Assembly (NCBI RefSeq): GCF_018491765.1
Contig: NZ_JABWCU010000016.1
Span: 1-64,000, forward strand
Source: Novosphingobium profundi
Lineage (GTDB): Bacteria; Pseudomonadota; Alphaproteobacteria; Sphingomonadales; Sphingomonadaceae
DNA length: 64,000 nt
Direction of reading: 5' to 3'
Each line of letters opens with the position of its first letter. Position 1 is the stretch's first letter. A program made the translations under genes and the position numbers. The notes below the pieces were generated by a model that did not search any database, was not told the origin of the DNA, and saw only the letters and a list, made by a program, of their open reading frames with translations. Shown here piece by piece: positions 52,268 through 60,652 of this stretch.

Positions 52268-53881
52268 ATGAGTCTCGTCCGCAACGTCGGCACCATCGGT
52301 GGCCTGACCGCCCTTAGCCGGATCTTCGGCTTCGCCCGCGACATCCTGCTCGCGCGCGTACTGGGCGCCGGTCTTGCCGCCGACGCCTTCCAGCTCGCCT
52401 TCGTGCTGCCCAACACCTTCCGCCGGCTCTTCGCCGAGGGCGCCTTCTCGGTCGCCTTCGTGCCGATGTACACGCGCACGCTCGCGGCCGCGGAGGCCGA
52501 TGGCGGCGGCGAGGACGCGGCGAACCGCTTCGCCAGCGACGTGCTCTCGGTCTTCGTCTGGGTCTTGCTGGGCTTTTCCGCGCTGGCGATGATCGCCATG
52601 CCCGCGATCGTCTGGCTGCTCGCGGGCGAGTACCAGTCGGTCCCCGGCAAGTTCGAGCTGGCCGTCGCGCTCAGCCGCACGACCTTCCCCTATCTCGGGC
52701 TCGTCAGCCTCGTCGCGATGCTCTCGGGCGTGCTCAACGCCCACTCGAAATTCGCCCCCGGCGCGTTCGTGCCGGTGCTGCTCAACCTGGTGCTGATCAC
52801 CGGTATCGTCACCGGCTATTTCCTCGGCAAGGCGAGCGGATCGGACCAGATCGTGGCCTGGTGCGTGGCCATCGCGGTCAGTGCCTCGGGGGTCGCGCAG
52901 CTCGCCTACATGGGCTGGGCGACGCGCAAGGCGGGCGTTCGCCTCAAGATCAGCGCCCCGCGCTTCACCCGCGACGTGCGCAAGCTGTGCCTGCTGATCC
53001 TGCCCGCCACCTTCGGCGCGGGCGTCTACCAGATCAGCCAGTTCGTCGACACGTTCTTCGCGACCTCGCTTGCCCAGGGCTCGCTGACCCTGCTCAAGTA
53101 CGCCGACCGGCTCAACCAGATGCCCCTCGGCATCGTCGGCATTGCGCTCGGCACCGCGATCCTGCCGATGCTCGCGCGCCATATCCAGGGCAAGGACGAA
53201 GCGGGCGCGCAGCGCCTCCAGGCAAATGCCGTGGAGATCGCGTGCCTGCTCACGATCCCCGCCGCGGTCGCGCTCGCGGTCTGCGCCCCGGCCTTCGTCA
53301 CCGCCTTCTTCGTGGGCGGCAAGATGACGCAGGCCAATGGCGACACCATGGCCGCGATCGTCGTCGCGCTCGTCTGCGGACTGCCCTCCTACGTTCTGGT
53401 CAAAGTGTTCCAGCCCGCCTTCTTCAGCCGCGAGGACACCCGCACCCCGGTGTGGATCGCCACGGTCACCCTTCTCATCAACATCGGCGTCAACATCGCC
53501 GTCGTGCCGCGCTTCGGCATCGTCGGCCTTGCCGGCGCCACCGCCTTCACCTCGAGCCTCAACGTGGCGACCCTCTACGCCGTGCTGCAGCTGCGCGGCT
53601 GGTTCCACTTCACCCTCAAGCTCGCCTCGCGCATCGCGCGCCAGATCCTGGCGAGCGCGGTGATGGGCGCTGCGCTCTGGGCGCTCGTCCCGCGGCTGGC
53701 GAGCCACTACGCCGGCCACGTGATCGAGAAGGTCTGGTCGCTTGGCGCGCTGGTCGGGGTCGGTCTCGTCGTGTTCTTCGTCGCGGCCTACCTCTTCGGA
53801 GCCCTCGACAAGGACCTGCTTGCCCAGCTACGGCGTCGCCGACCGGCGGCGAAGGCCGATCCGGTCGATCTTTCGGAATAA
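52268..53881 (+). CDS. murJ: lipid II flippase MurJ
   Basis: Fourteen-helix MOP-superfamily membrane protein of 537 aa that moves lipid II to the periplasm. Hallmarks: NVGTIGGLTALSRIFGFARD, FQLAFVLPNTFRRLFAEGAF, LKYADRLNQMPLGIVGIALG (with the conserved arginine) and VKVFQPAFFSREDTRTPVW. ATG 52268 starts the conserved N-terminus. It lies 110 nt after secB and 18 nt before trpS. Confidence 0.95.
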   Translation: MSLVRNVGTIGGLTALSRIFGFARDILLARVLGAGLAADAFQLAFVLPNTFRRLFAEGAFSVAFVPMYTRTLAAAEADGGGEDAANRFASDVLSVFVWVLLGFSALAMIAMPAIVWLLAGEYQSVPGKFELAVALSRTTFPYLGLVSLVAMLSGVLNAHSKFAPGAFVPVLLNLVLITGIVTGYFLGKASGSDQIVAWCVAIAVSASGVAQLAYMGWATRKAGVRLKISAPRFTRDVRKLCLLILPATFGAGVYQISQFVDTFFATSLAQGSLTLLKYADRLNQMPLGIVGIALGTAILPMLARHIQGKDEAGAQRLQANAVEIACLLTIPAAVALAVCAPAFVTAFFVGGKMTQANGDTMAAIVVALVCGLPSYVLVKVFQPAFFSREDTRTPVWIATVTLLINIGVNIAVVPRFGIVGLAGATAFTSSLNVATLYAVLQLRGWFHFTLKLASRIARQILASAVMGAALWALVPRLASHYAGHVIEKVWSLGALVGVGLVVFFVAAYLFGALDKDLLAQLRRRRPAAKADPVDLSE

Positions 53882-53899
53882 CCACAGGCACGAAAAACC

Positions 53900-54919
53900 A
53901 TGCGTATCGTCTCCGGCATCCAGCCTACGGGCAACCTTCACCTCGGCAACTACCTCGGCGCCATCAAGAACTGGGTGAAGATGCAGGAGGACGTGACCGC
54001 GCAGGGCGGGCAGAGCCTGTACTTCCTGGCCGACCTGCACGCGATCTCGATGCCGCACGACCCCAAGGCGCTCTCGGCCAACACCCGCGAGATGACCGCC
54101 GCGCTCGTCGCCTGCGGGATCGATCCCGAACGCTCGATCCTGTTCAACCAGACCCAGGTCCCCCAGCACGCCGAGTTGCAATGGCTGCTCAACGGCACCG
54201 CACGCATGGGCTGGCTCTCGCGCATGACCCAGTTCAAGGACAAGTCGGGCAAGAACCGCGAGGGCGCCTCGGTCGCGCTGTTCACCTACCCGGTGCTCCA
54301 GGCCGCCGACGTGCTGCTCTACCAGGCCACCCACGTGCCTGTGGGCGAGGACCAGAAGCAGCACCTCGAGCTTGCCCGCGACATCGCGCAGAAATTCAAC
54401 AACGACTTCGCCAGCGAAGAGGCCCCGGTCTTCACCCTGCCCGAACCGATCATCCCGCCCGAGGCCGCGCGCATCATGTCCTTGCGCGACGGTTCGGCCA
54501 AGATGAGCAAGTCCGACCCTTCGGACATGGCGCGCATCAACCTCACCGACGATGCCGACACGATCATGAAGAAGGTCAAGAAGGCCAAGAGCGACGCCGA
54601 GCCGCTGCCCAGCGAAAAGGCGGGCCTCGAAGGCCGCGCCGAAGCCAGCAACCTGGTGGGCATCTACTCGGCGATGACCGGGCAGAGCATCGAGGCGATC
54701 CTCTCCGACTTCGGCGGTGAGGGCTTCGGCAAGTTCAAGCCTGCACTCGGCGAAGTGCTGGTCGAGAAGCTCAGCCCCATCAACGCGCGCTTCAACGAGC
54801 TTCGCAAGGACTACTCGGCGCTCGACGCGATCCTCGCCAAAGGCGCGGCGAAAGCGCGCGAACTGGCGCTGCCCACGCTCCACGCCGCCTACGACGCATT
54901 GGGCCTCGTGCGCGGCTGA
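53900..54919 (+). CDS. trpS: tryptophan--tRNA ligase
   Basis: Class I aminoacyl-tRNA synthetase, 339 aa. HIGH-equivalent in PTGNLHLGNYLGAIKNW, KMSKS in SAKMSKSDPSDMARI, and QVPQHAELQW, VGEDQKQHLELARD typical of bacterial TrpRS. It follows murJ by 18 nt, probably in the same transcript, and is followed immediately by stem-loop repeat copy 2. Confidence 0.97.
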   Translation: MRIVSGIQPTGNLHLGNYLGAIKNWVKMQEDVTAQGGQSLYFLADLHAISMPHDPKALSANTREMTAALVACGIDPERSILFNQTQVPQHAELQWLLNGTARMGWLSRMTQFKDKSGKNREGASVALFTYPVLQAADVLLYQATHVPVGEDQKQHLELARDIAQKFNNDFASEEAPVFTLPEPIIPPEAARIMSLRDGSAKMSKSDPSDMARINLTDDADTIMKKVKKAKSDAEPLPSEKAGLEGRAEASNLVGIYSAMTGQSIEAILSDFGGEGFGKFKPALGEVLVEKLSPINARFNELRKDYSALDAILAKGAAKARELALPTLHAAYDALGLVRG

Positions 54920-54965
54920 ACGGGATCGGGAGCTCGAGGGGTCCTGCCCCTCGAATTCCTCCGTT
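54920..54965. repeat. stem-loop repeat copy 2 after trpS
   Basis: Begins on the base after the trpS stop: ACGGGATCGGGAGC, then a TCGAGGGG...CCCCTCGA stem with a 5-nt loop, matching copy 1 at 41627-41675 almost base for base through the stem. It separates the convergent trpS and GH76 genes. The following tract is C/T-rich, weaker than in copy 1. Confidence 0.7.
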
Positions 54966-54975
54966 TCTCCTGCCC

Positions 54976-56064
54976 TTAACGATCGGCCGCGAGCAGCATC
55001 GCGATACCCGAGGCCTGCGCGGCCGCGCCATATTGCCCCGTCTGCCCGGTCCAGTCCGAATCGATGGGACCAGTCCCTTGCGCGCTGATCCGCCAGATCG
55101 CCTCGGCGTTGCGCCGCGCCGCCTCGCGTAGAGCCGCCTTCTCGGGACTTTCGGGCAGGACGTCCATGAGCGCGGCGAGATGGAACGCGAAGATCCCCTT
55201 GAAGGCGAGCCCGTCCACCCCGATCGAGGGCACCGGCTCGCGCAGCGTACCGTCGGGATTGACGAGCGTCGCCAGTGCGTTGGTCGCCGTCACGACCGCC
55301 CTTTGCCGATAGACGGGGCTTCCCGTGATCGTGGTCAGGTCGGACAGGCCGCTCAGCAGCACCCCCTGGTTATAGCTCCAGCGCGGCTGGCCGTTGTTGC
55401 GGCATTGCCCGGTGCGCGCGTCGATCGCGAGCCCGTCGTTGACGAGGCCATCGTGCCCGATCATGCCCGAGGCCGCCAGCCAGCCCCAGCTGCGCAGCGC
55501 CCACTGTTTGTAGCTGTCCTGCCCGGTCGCGGCGTAAAGGCGTGTCGCCGCGGTCAGCAGGAGTTCGTTGGTGATCGCGTTCTTGTAGGTCCGATGCGGC
55601 CCCCACCAGATGCCGCCACCGCAGGTCTCGTCCCAATAAGTCTCGACGAGGCCGGTGAAGGTATCGGCCGCGTAATCGAGCAGTTCCGGATCCCCTTCCA
55701 GACGCCAGCCGTCGACGCTGGCGATCACCGCCCAGAGCGCATCGTCGTTGAGCGCGAGCCGGTCGCGCGTGCGCAGCGCGGTGTGGATGCGGCTGTCCCA
55801 GCGCGTGTCGCCCGTCCGCGCGCGGTAGGCGATCATCAGGTCGACGAGCACGAAGCGCTGCCAGCCGCCCGCGCCCTGCCAGCCGTCGGGCCGTCCCCAG
55901 CGCGTATCGAGCTGTTCCATCAGCGTGCGTGCGCGGCCGGTCCAGAGCCGCTCCGGCGCGGCTTGCTCGTCCGTCACCCGTGCCTCCACCGCCTGGGCGC
56001 GAACCACAGGTGATGCCAGCAGGCACGACAGGGCCAGCGCCCCGCCCAGCCAATCCCGTTTCAT
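54976..56064 (-). CDS. glycoside hydrolase family 76-like protein
   Basis: Exported alpha-1,6-mannanase-like enzyme of 362 aa. Signal peptide (LALSCLLASPVVRAQA), then an (alpha/alpha)6-barrel with DDALWAVIASVDGWR carrying the GH76 acidic pair, GGGIWWGPHRTYKNAITNEL, and WSYNQGVLLSGL. The linkage it cleaves is inferred from family only. Its ATG at 56064 lies 10 nt after the MOSC gene, so the two are probably co-transcribed. Confidence 0.82.
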   Translation of the reverse strand: MKRDWLGGALALSCLLASPVVRAQAVEARVTDEQAAPERLWTGRARTLMEQLDTRWGRPDGWQGAGGWQRFVLVDLMIAYRARTGDTRWDSRIHTALRTRDRLALNDDALWAVIASVDGWRLEGDPELLDYAADTFTGLVETYWDETCGGGIWWGPHRTYKNAITNELLLTAATRLYAATGQDSYKQWALRSWGWLAASGMIGHDGLVNDGLAIDARTGQCRNNGQPRWSYNQGVLLSGLSDLTTITGSPVYRQRAVVTATNALATLVNPDGTLREPVPSIGVDGLAFKGIFAFHLAALMDVLPESPEKAALREAARRNAEAIWRISAQGTGPIDSDWTGQTGQYGAAAQASGIAMLLAADR

Positions 56065-56074
56065 GAAAAGATCT

Positions 56075-56716
56075 TTACCCCAGAAGTTTCTCGCGGCGCC
56101 GGGACCAGGCTTCGGCCAGCGGCGTCACCGCGCCGAGCGCCTCGAGCCCCGCGCGGTCGGCCTTGTAGCCGCCCGCGATCAGCAAGGAGAAGACCCGTGC
56201 CACGCTCCATTGCGGATAAGCGCGCTCGACGAGCTCCAGTTCGTCGCCCGCCGTGACCTGCCCCTCTTCCAGAACGCGGTAATACCAGCCCGAACGCCCG
56301 CTCGTTACGACGCCGGCCATGACCTTGGCCCCGTCGAAGCGATGGTCGAGCTTCCAGCAGGGCTGGCGCCCCTGCGCGACCTCGACGAGCGCACTGCCGA
56401 GCCGGAATCGGTCGCCGATGCACACGCTCTCCTCGGTCAGCCCCTGGGTCGAGATGTTCTCGCCAAAAGCCCCCGCAGCGTCGAGCAGGGGGTGTGGTCC
56501 GATCGCCTCGCGCCAGAACGGATAATGATCGTGCGGGTAGTGGTGGATCGCCTTTTCGGGGCCGCCGTGGACCGCCAGATCGGCCTGTTCGTCACCTTCG
56601 AGCCCGAGCCAGCCGACCCGCACCGGGCCCGCCACCGCGCGCTTGGCGATGGCGCTGTGCTCGTCGGCGCCGCGAAAGCGCGCCACCTTACCGCAATTGA
56701 TCGAGAGAATGCGCAT
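56075..56716 (-). CDS. MOSC domain protein, YiiM-like
   Basis: A 213-aa protein with the MOSC core: GLEGDEQADLAVHGGPEKAIHHYP near the N-terminus, FGENISTQGLTEESVCIGD and the conserved cysteine in VAQGRQPCWKLDHRF. YiiM-type proteins reduce N-hydroxylated compounds using the molybdenum cofactor bound at this cysteine. Whether this one is enzymatic is inferred. It leads the pair with GH76. Confidence 0.88.
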   Translation of the reverse strand: MRILSINCGKVARFRGADEHSAIAKRAVAGPVRVGWLGLEGDEQADLAVHGGPEKAIHHYPHDHYPFWREAIGPHPLLDAAGAFGENISTQGLTEESVCIGDRFRLGSALVEVAQGRQPCWKLDHRFDGAKVMAGVVTSGRSGWYYRVLEEGQVTAGDELELVERAYPQWSVARVFSLLIAGGYKADRAGLEALGAVTPLAEAWSRRREKLLG

Positions 56717-56978
56717 GAGCCGGACTCGCTTTCACTGTGCAAAGTGCCTATATCACAGGGCGTTGCCTATCCAGCCCTGGACCAGCGTCGATTGGGGAAA
56801 GCCTTGGGCAAGGCCCATCCACGCGCAGGCGGTTCGTCGCAAGCGCGGCGCCATTCAACCGCTATTCAGGCCCTGGACAGTATTGACGATGCCGCGCCTC
56901 TTCGGTTCGGCCCCCGGCTGCGGGTCCGGGGATTCGATCCCGCCGATCGCCCAGAGAGAGGCATGTGGAGTGAGTAGG

Positions 56979-57674
56979 ATGATCCAATCTTTCGGCCAGA
57001 CCAAACGGGCGCACCCGGCCGGCGCCTCCTTTGCCCGCATACGCATGGCACTTGCCGCGCTGATGCTGGTGGCGGTCGCGGCCTGCGCCGCCCCGTTCAA
57101 CGCCGACGTCTCGCGCTTCCAGTCCCAGCTTCCCGCGCCCGCGGGCCAGTCCTTCGCCATCGTCGCCGACGATCCGGAACTGGCCGGTGGCCTTGAATTC
57201 GCGCAATACGCCAGCCTCGTCGCCAAGCACATGAACGAGCTGGGCTACACCGCCGCAAGCAGCCCCTCGAACGCCGATCTCATCGTGCGCTTCGACTACG
57301 GTGTCGACAATGGGCGCGAACGCATCCAGTCGCGCTCGCCCTACTTCGACCCCTGGTACGGTTATGGCCGCTACGGCCGGTTCGGCGGATTTGGTGGGTT
57401 CGGCGGCTACTACGGCGGCCCCTGGCGCTATGGCTTCTACGATCCCTATTTTGCGGGCGGGATCGATTCCTACACCGTTTACACCAGCGGCATCAAACTG
57501 AAGATCGACCGCGCCAAGGACGGCCAGCGCCTCTTCGAAGGCAAGGCACAGGCCCTTTCGACCTCCAATCGCCTGCAATATCTGGTTCCCAATCTCGTCG
57601 ATGCGATGTTTACCGATTTCCCCGGGAACTCGGGCGAGACCGTGCGCATTACAGTGGCACCGGAAGGCAAGTAA
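56979..57674 (+). CDS. DUF4136 lipoprotein
   Basis: A 231-aa predicted lipoprotein: signal helix with lipobox VAAC (cysteine about 36), then the DUF4136 core (SFAIVADDPELAGGLEFAQY, ADLIVRFDYGV, GIKLKIDRAKDGQRLFEGKA). A Tyr/Gly-rich insert (YGRYGRFGGFGGFGGYYGG) lies at about 125-150. ATG 56979 has GGAG 8 nt upstream; ATG 57045 would give a shorter signal. The 262 nt upstream hold nothing I can support. Function unknown. Confidence 0.82.
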   Translation: MIQSFGQTKRAHPAGASFARIRMALAALMLVAVAACAAPFNADVSRFQSQLPAPAGQSFAIVADDPELAGGLEFAQYASLVAKHMNELGYTAASSPSNADLIVRFDYGVDNGRERIQSRSPYFDPWYGYGRYGRFGGFGGFGGYYGGPWRYGFYDPYFAGGIDSYTVYTSGIKLKIDRAKDGQRLFEGKAQALSTSNRLQYLVPNLVDAMFTDFPGNSGETVRITVAPEGK

Positions 57675-57879
57675 CACTGCCGAACACCCGATATTGACAG
57701 GCTCCCCCTTGAAGAGGGAGACACCGAGGGGCGGGCTCGTCGCAAGGCGGGCTCGCCCTAAGGCTATATGAAATGCCCTGTTATACGAGCGCAACCCTCA
57801 GGGCGCACACCCCGCCAGCGCCAGCCTTCGTAATGAGGGGCTTGCCAACTCGACACCGGACGCGGGATACCCCGAGACG

Positions 57880-58050
57880 ATGAACACCTTCATGGCCATC
57901 ATGTCGCAGCTCTTCTGGGGCGTGACGATCGGCGCGCTCGAGGCGGCCTTCGCCACGGTAGCGCGCGGCGCGATCGCGGCGATCGGCCTTGGTGGCGCGG
58001 GGTGGTGGGTGGTCAGGCGCCGCCGCGCCAAGCGCGCCGACAAGGACTGA
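57880..58050 (+). CDS. small single-helix membrane protein, 56 aa
   Basis: MNTFMAIMSQLFWGVTIGAL then a hydrophobic segment (about 28-46, ending GGAGWWVV) and a strongly basic tail (RRRRAKRADKD). It is short but has genome-typical codon use and a TATACG box upstream. The 205 nt before it (57675-57879) hold a CTCCC..GGGAG hairpin near 57702-57720 and GC repeats. It converges with the next gene over 7 nt. Function unknown. Confidence 0.55.
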   Translation: MNTFMAIMSQLFWGVTIGALEAAFATVARGAIAAIGLGGAGWWVVRRRRAKRADKD

Positions 58051-58057
58051 GGCGCAC

Positions 58058-58495
58058 CTACCAGGGCAGCGGCGCCAGATCCGGCTCCACCCAGGTGCGC
58101 CGCGCCGCGACACCGAAGAGGACGTCCCGGCTCCAGTAGGCCAATAGCCAGTCGGCCCGTCCCAATGGCGAGGCCATCAGCCCCTTCAGGATTTCGTCGA
58201 GCGACGCACGCTCCCCTGCCACGTCAAGTTGCGCGCGCACCCCGCGCATCGAGGCACGCGTGATCGTATGGTGGTACCCCGAGGTGTCGCTGTTCGCCGT
58301 ACCCGTCGCCATGTTGTAGCGCGTGATGAGAGCACGCAAGGCATCCGGCGCGGTCAGCTCGTGGCGATGGCGGGCGAGCCACAAGGCCAGGGCGAAATGC
58401 GCCTCGTGGGTCCACTGCGCCTTGGGCAAGGTGCACGCGATCATCGCCAGCGCCAGCCGCTCGATCGCCGCCTCGCCGTCCAGTGTCGAGGCCAT
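58058..58495 (-). CDS. conserved-looking hypothetical protein
   Basis: A 145-aa soluble protein I do not recognise. It is rich in His and Trp: KAQWTHEAHFALALWLARHR, LITRYNMATGT, SGYHHTITRASM and WLLAYWSRDVLFG. The clustered His/Asp residues could bind a metal, but no family is assigned. It follows dut by 9 nt on the same strand and may share its transcript with coaBC-dut. Confidence 0.7.
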   Translation of the reverse strand: MASTLDGEAAIERLALAMIACTLPKAQWTHEAHFALALWLARHRHELTAPDALRALITRYNMATGTANSDTSGYHHTITRASMRGVRAQLDVAGERASLDEILKGLMASPLGRADWLLAYWSRDVLFGVAARRTWVEPDLAPLPW

Positions 58496-58504
58496 CGGGC
58501 CCGC

Positions 58505-58975
58505 TCAGTTGCCGAGCGCGGTGACCCCGCCGGTCGAGCCGAAGCCACCTTCCCCGCGCACGGTCTCATCGAGTTCCTCGACCTCGAGCCAGCTGGCCTG
58601 GATCACCGGGGCGAGCACGAGCTGCGCAACGCGGTCGCCGCGCACGATCGAGAATGGCTCGCTGCCGTGATTGATAAGAATCACCTTCAGTTCGCCGCGG
58701 TAGTCCGAATCGATCGTGCCCGGCGTGTTGGGCACGGTGATCGCGTGCTTGAGCGCGAGGCCCGAACGCGGGCGCACCTGGATCTCGAAGCCTTCGGGGA
58801 TCGCCATGGCCAGCCCCGTCGCCACCGCGTGGCGCGCGCCCGGCGCGATCGTCACGTCCTCGGCCGAAACCACGTCCATGCCCGCAGCCCCCGCGGTGGC
58901 ATAGGCGGGTAGCGGAAGGCCCCTGCCGTGGGGCAGGACCTTGAGGGGCACGGGAACGTTAGCTGGCGAATGCAT
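58505..58975 (-). CDS. dut: deoxyuridine 5'-triphosphate nucleotidohydrolase
   Basis: Trimeric dUTPase of 156 aa, hydrolysing dUTP to dUMP and PPi. The five motifs are present: AGMDVVSAED (1), RPRSGLALKH (2), VPNTPGTIDSDYRGELKV (3), RGDRVAQLVLAP (4) and RGEGGFGSTGG (5). It overlaps the end of coaBC by 17 nt, so the genes are translationally linked. The length and motif spacing are standard. Confidence 0.96.
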   Translation of the reverse strand: MHSPANVPVPLKVLPHGRGLPLPAYATAGAAGMDVVSAEDVTIAPGARHAVATGLAMAIPEGFEIQVRPRSGLALKHAITVPNTPGTIDSDYRGELKVILINHGSEPFSIVRGDRVAQLVLAPVIQASWLEVEELDETVRGEGGFGSTGGVTALGN

Positions 58976-60596
58976 CGATCATCCTTTCCACGAGAAGGTT
59001 CGCGACCTCCTCCTTGGGCATTTCGGGTAGCGAGATCACGTCCTCGCCGCGCACGATGTGGACTGCGTTGGCATCGCCGCCCATGACATCGCCCGACACG
59101 TCGTTGGCGATGATCCAGTCGGCGCCCTTGCGCTTGCGCTTGTCCTTTGCGTACTTGATCACGTCGTTGGTCTCGGCCGCGAAGCCGATCAGGAGCGGCG
59201 GGCGATCGGGGCGCGAGGCGACGGTCGCGAGAATGTCGGGGTTTTCGGTCAGGATCAGCGCGGGCGGGGCCGAACCGCGCTTCTTGAGCTTCTGACCGGC
59301 TGCGCTCACCGGGCGCCAGTCGGCCACCGCAGCCACCATCACCCCGATGTCGGCGGGCAGCGCCTGCTTGACCGCCTCGGCCATGTCGAGCGCGCTCTCC
59401 ACGTCGACCCGGTCGACCCCGATGGGCGTCGGCAGATGGACCGGCCCGGCGACCAGCGTCACGCGCGCGCCCGCGCGCGCAGCCGCGGCAGCGATCGCGA
59501 AGCCCTGCTTGCCCGAAGAGCGGTTGGCGATGTAGCGCACCGGGTCGATCGGCTCCCAGGTCGGGCCGGCCGTCACCAGCACGTGACGTCCGGCAAGCGG
59601 CCCTTCGCCGGGCATGAATGGCGTATCGAGGGCCGAACCAACGCCCATCGTGGGATGGGCGAAGGGATCCTCACCGGGCAGCGGATCGGGGCGCACGGCA
59701 TCGCCATGCACCGAAAGAAGATGGTTGATGGCCTCCGGATCGGTCGGCGGGGCTGCGCGCGCACCGCCCTTCTTCGCCATGAGCGAGGTGAGGCCGAGTC
59801 CTTCGGCCGCCTTGCCGGGAGCTGTCGGGGCCGCCTCCTCGAAGGCGATCGCCTTCTTCGTGGAGCCACCTGCGCGCAGGATCATCCCCCCCGACAGGCC
59901 ACCCAGGCCCATGCCGCCCTCGTCCTGCTCCTCGGGTTCGGGATCGCTGAATTCGGGTTGCCAGACGCGCCCGTCCTCACCCGTGGCGGGCGGGAGGCCG
60001 GGGTAGCGCGGCTCGGCTTCGAGACCGCCCGGAACCGGCGCAACCTCGACCGGGCCGAGGCCGAGGCCCCAGGCAATCCGCTGCCAGATCGCCACCGGAT
60101 CCGGCAGGCGTCCCGGGCCGAACTCACCACAGGCCATCGTGCCCTCGTCGGGCTCCATCACGTCGACCCCGGCTTCGCGCAGGATCTGCACGTTGCGCGT
60201 GGTCGCCGCGTGCTGCCACATGCGCACATTCATCGCCGGGACCGCCATGACCGGCGCGTCGGTGGCGAGCAGCATGGTGGTGGCGAGGTCATCCGCAATG
60301 CCCGAGGCCATCTTGGCCAGCAGGTTCGCGGTCGCCGGGCAGATCACGATCAGGTCCGCCGCGCGGCTGAGCTCGATATGCCCCATCTCGACTTCATCCT
60401 TGAGGTCGAAGAGCGAGGTGTAGACCGGATTACCCGAAAGCGCGGCCAGCGCCATGGGCGTGACGAACTGGCTTCCGCCCTCGGTGAGGACGCAAGTGAC
60501 TTCGCCACCTTCCTTGCGGATGTGGCGGACAAGTTCGCAGGCCTTGTAGGCGGCAATGCCGCCACCGATGACCAGGAGGATACGCGGTCCGTTCAT
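58959..60596 (-). CDS. coaBC: CoaBC, phosphopantothenoylcysteine decarboxylase / phosphopantothenate-cysteine ligase with a long linker
   Basis: Bifunctional enzyme of coenzyme A synthesis, 545 aa against the usual ~400. CoaC domain (1-180): LLVIGGGIAAYKACELVR, PAMNVRMW and MACGEFGPGRL. CoaB domain (from about 333): VLVTAGPTWEPIDPVRYI, RSSGKQGFAIA, AAVADWRP. Between them lie about 150 residues (181-332), Pro/Gly/Ala/Glu-rich with KKAIAFEEAAP and MAKKGGARAAP, with no match to either domain. Start ATG 60596 is preferred; ATGs at 60623/60626 add 9-10 residues. Catalytic regions look intact. Confidence 0.93.
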   Translation of the reverse strand: MNGPRILLVIGGGIAAYKACELVRHIRKEGGEVTCVLTEGGSQFVTPMALAALSGNPVYTSLFDLKDEVEMGHIELSRAADLIVICPATANLLAKMASGIADDLATTMLLATDAPVMAVPAMNVRMWQHAATTRNVQILREAGVDVMEPDEGTMACGEFGPGRLPDPVAIWQRIAWGLGLGPVEVAPVPGGLEAEPRYPGLPPATGEDGRVWQPEFSDPEPEEQDEGGMGLGGLSGGMILRAGGSTKKAIAFEEAAPTAPGKAAEGLGLTSLMAKKGGARAAPPTDPEAINHLLSVHGDAVRPDPLPGEDPFAHPTMGVGSALDTPFMPGEGPLAGRHVLVTAGPTWEPIDPVRYIANRSSGKQGFAIAAAAARAGARVTLVAGPVHLPTPIGVDRVDVESALDMAEAVKQALPADIGVMVAAVADWRPVSAAGQKLKKRGSAPPALILTENPDILATVASRPDRPPLLIGFAAETNDVIKYAKDKRKRKGADWIIANDVSGDVMGGDANAVHIVRGEDVISLPEMPKEEVANLLVERMIDAFAS

Positions 60597-60652
60597 TCTC
60601 GGGGCTTGTGCAACAGCGGGCATCACGACGCAATCGGTTTAGAGGGTATCGG

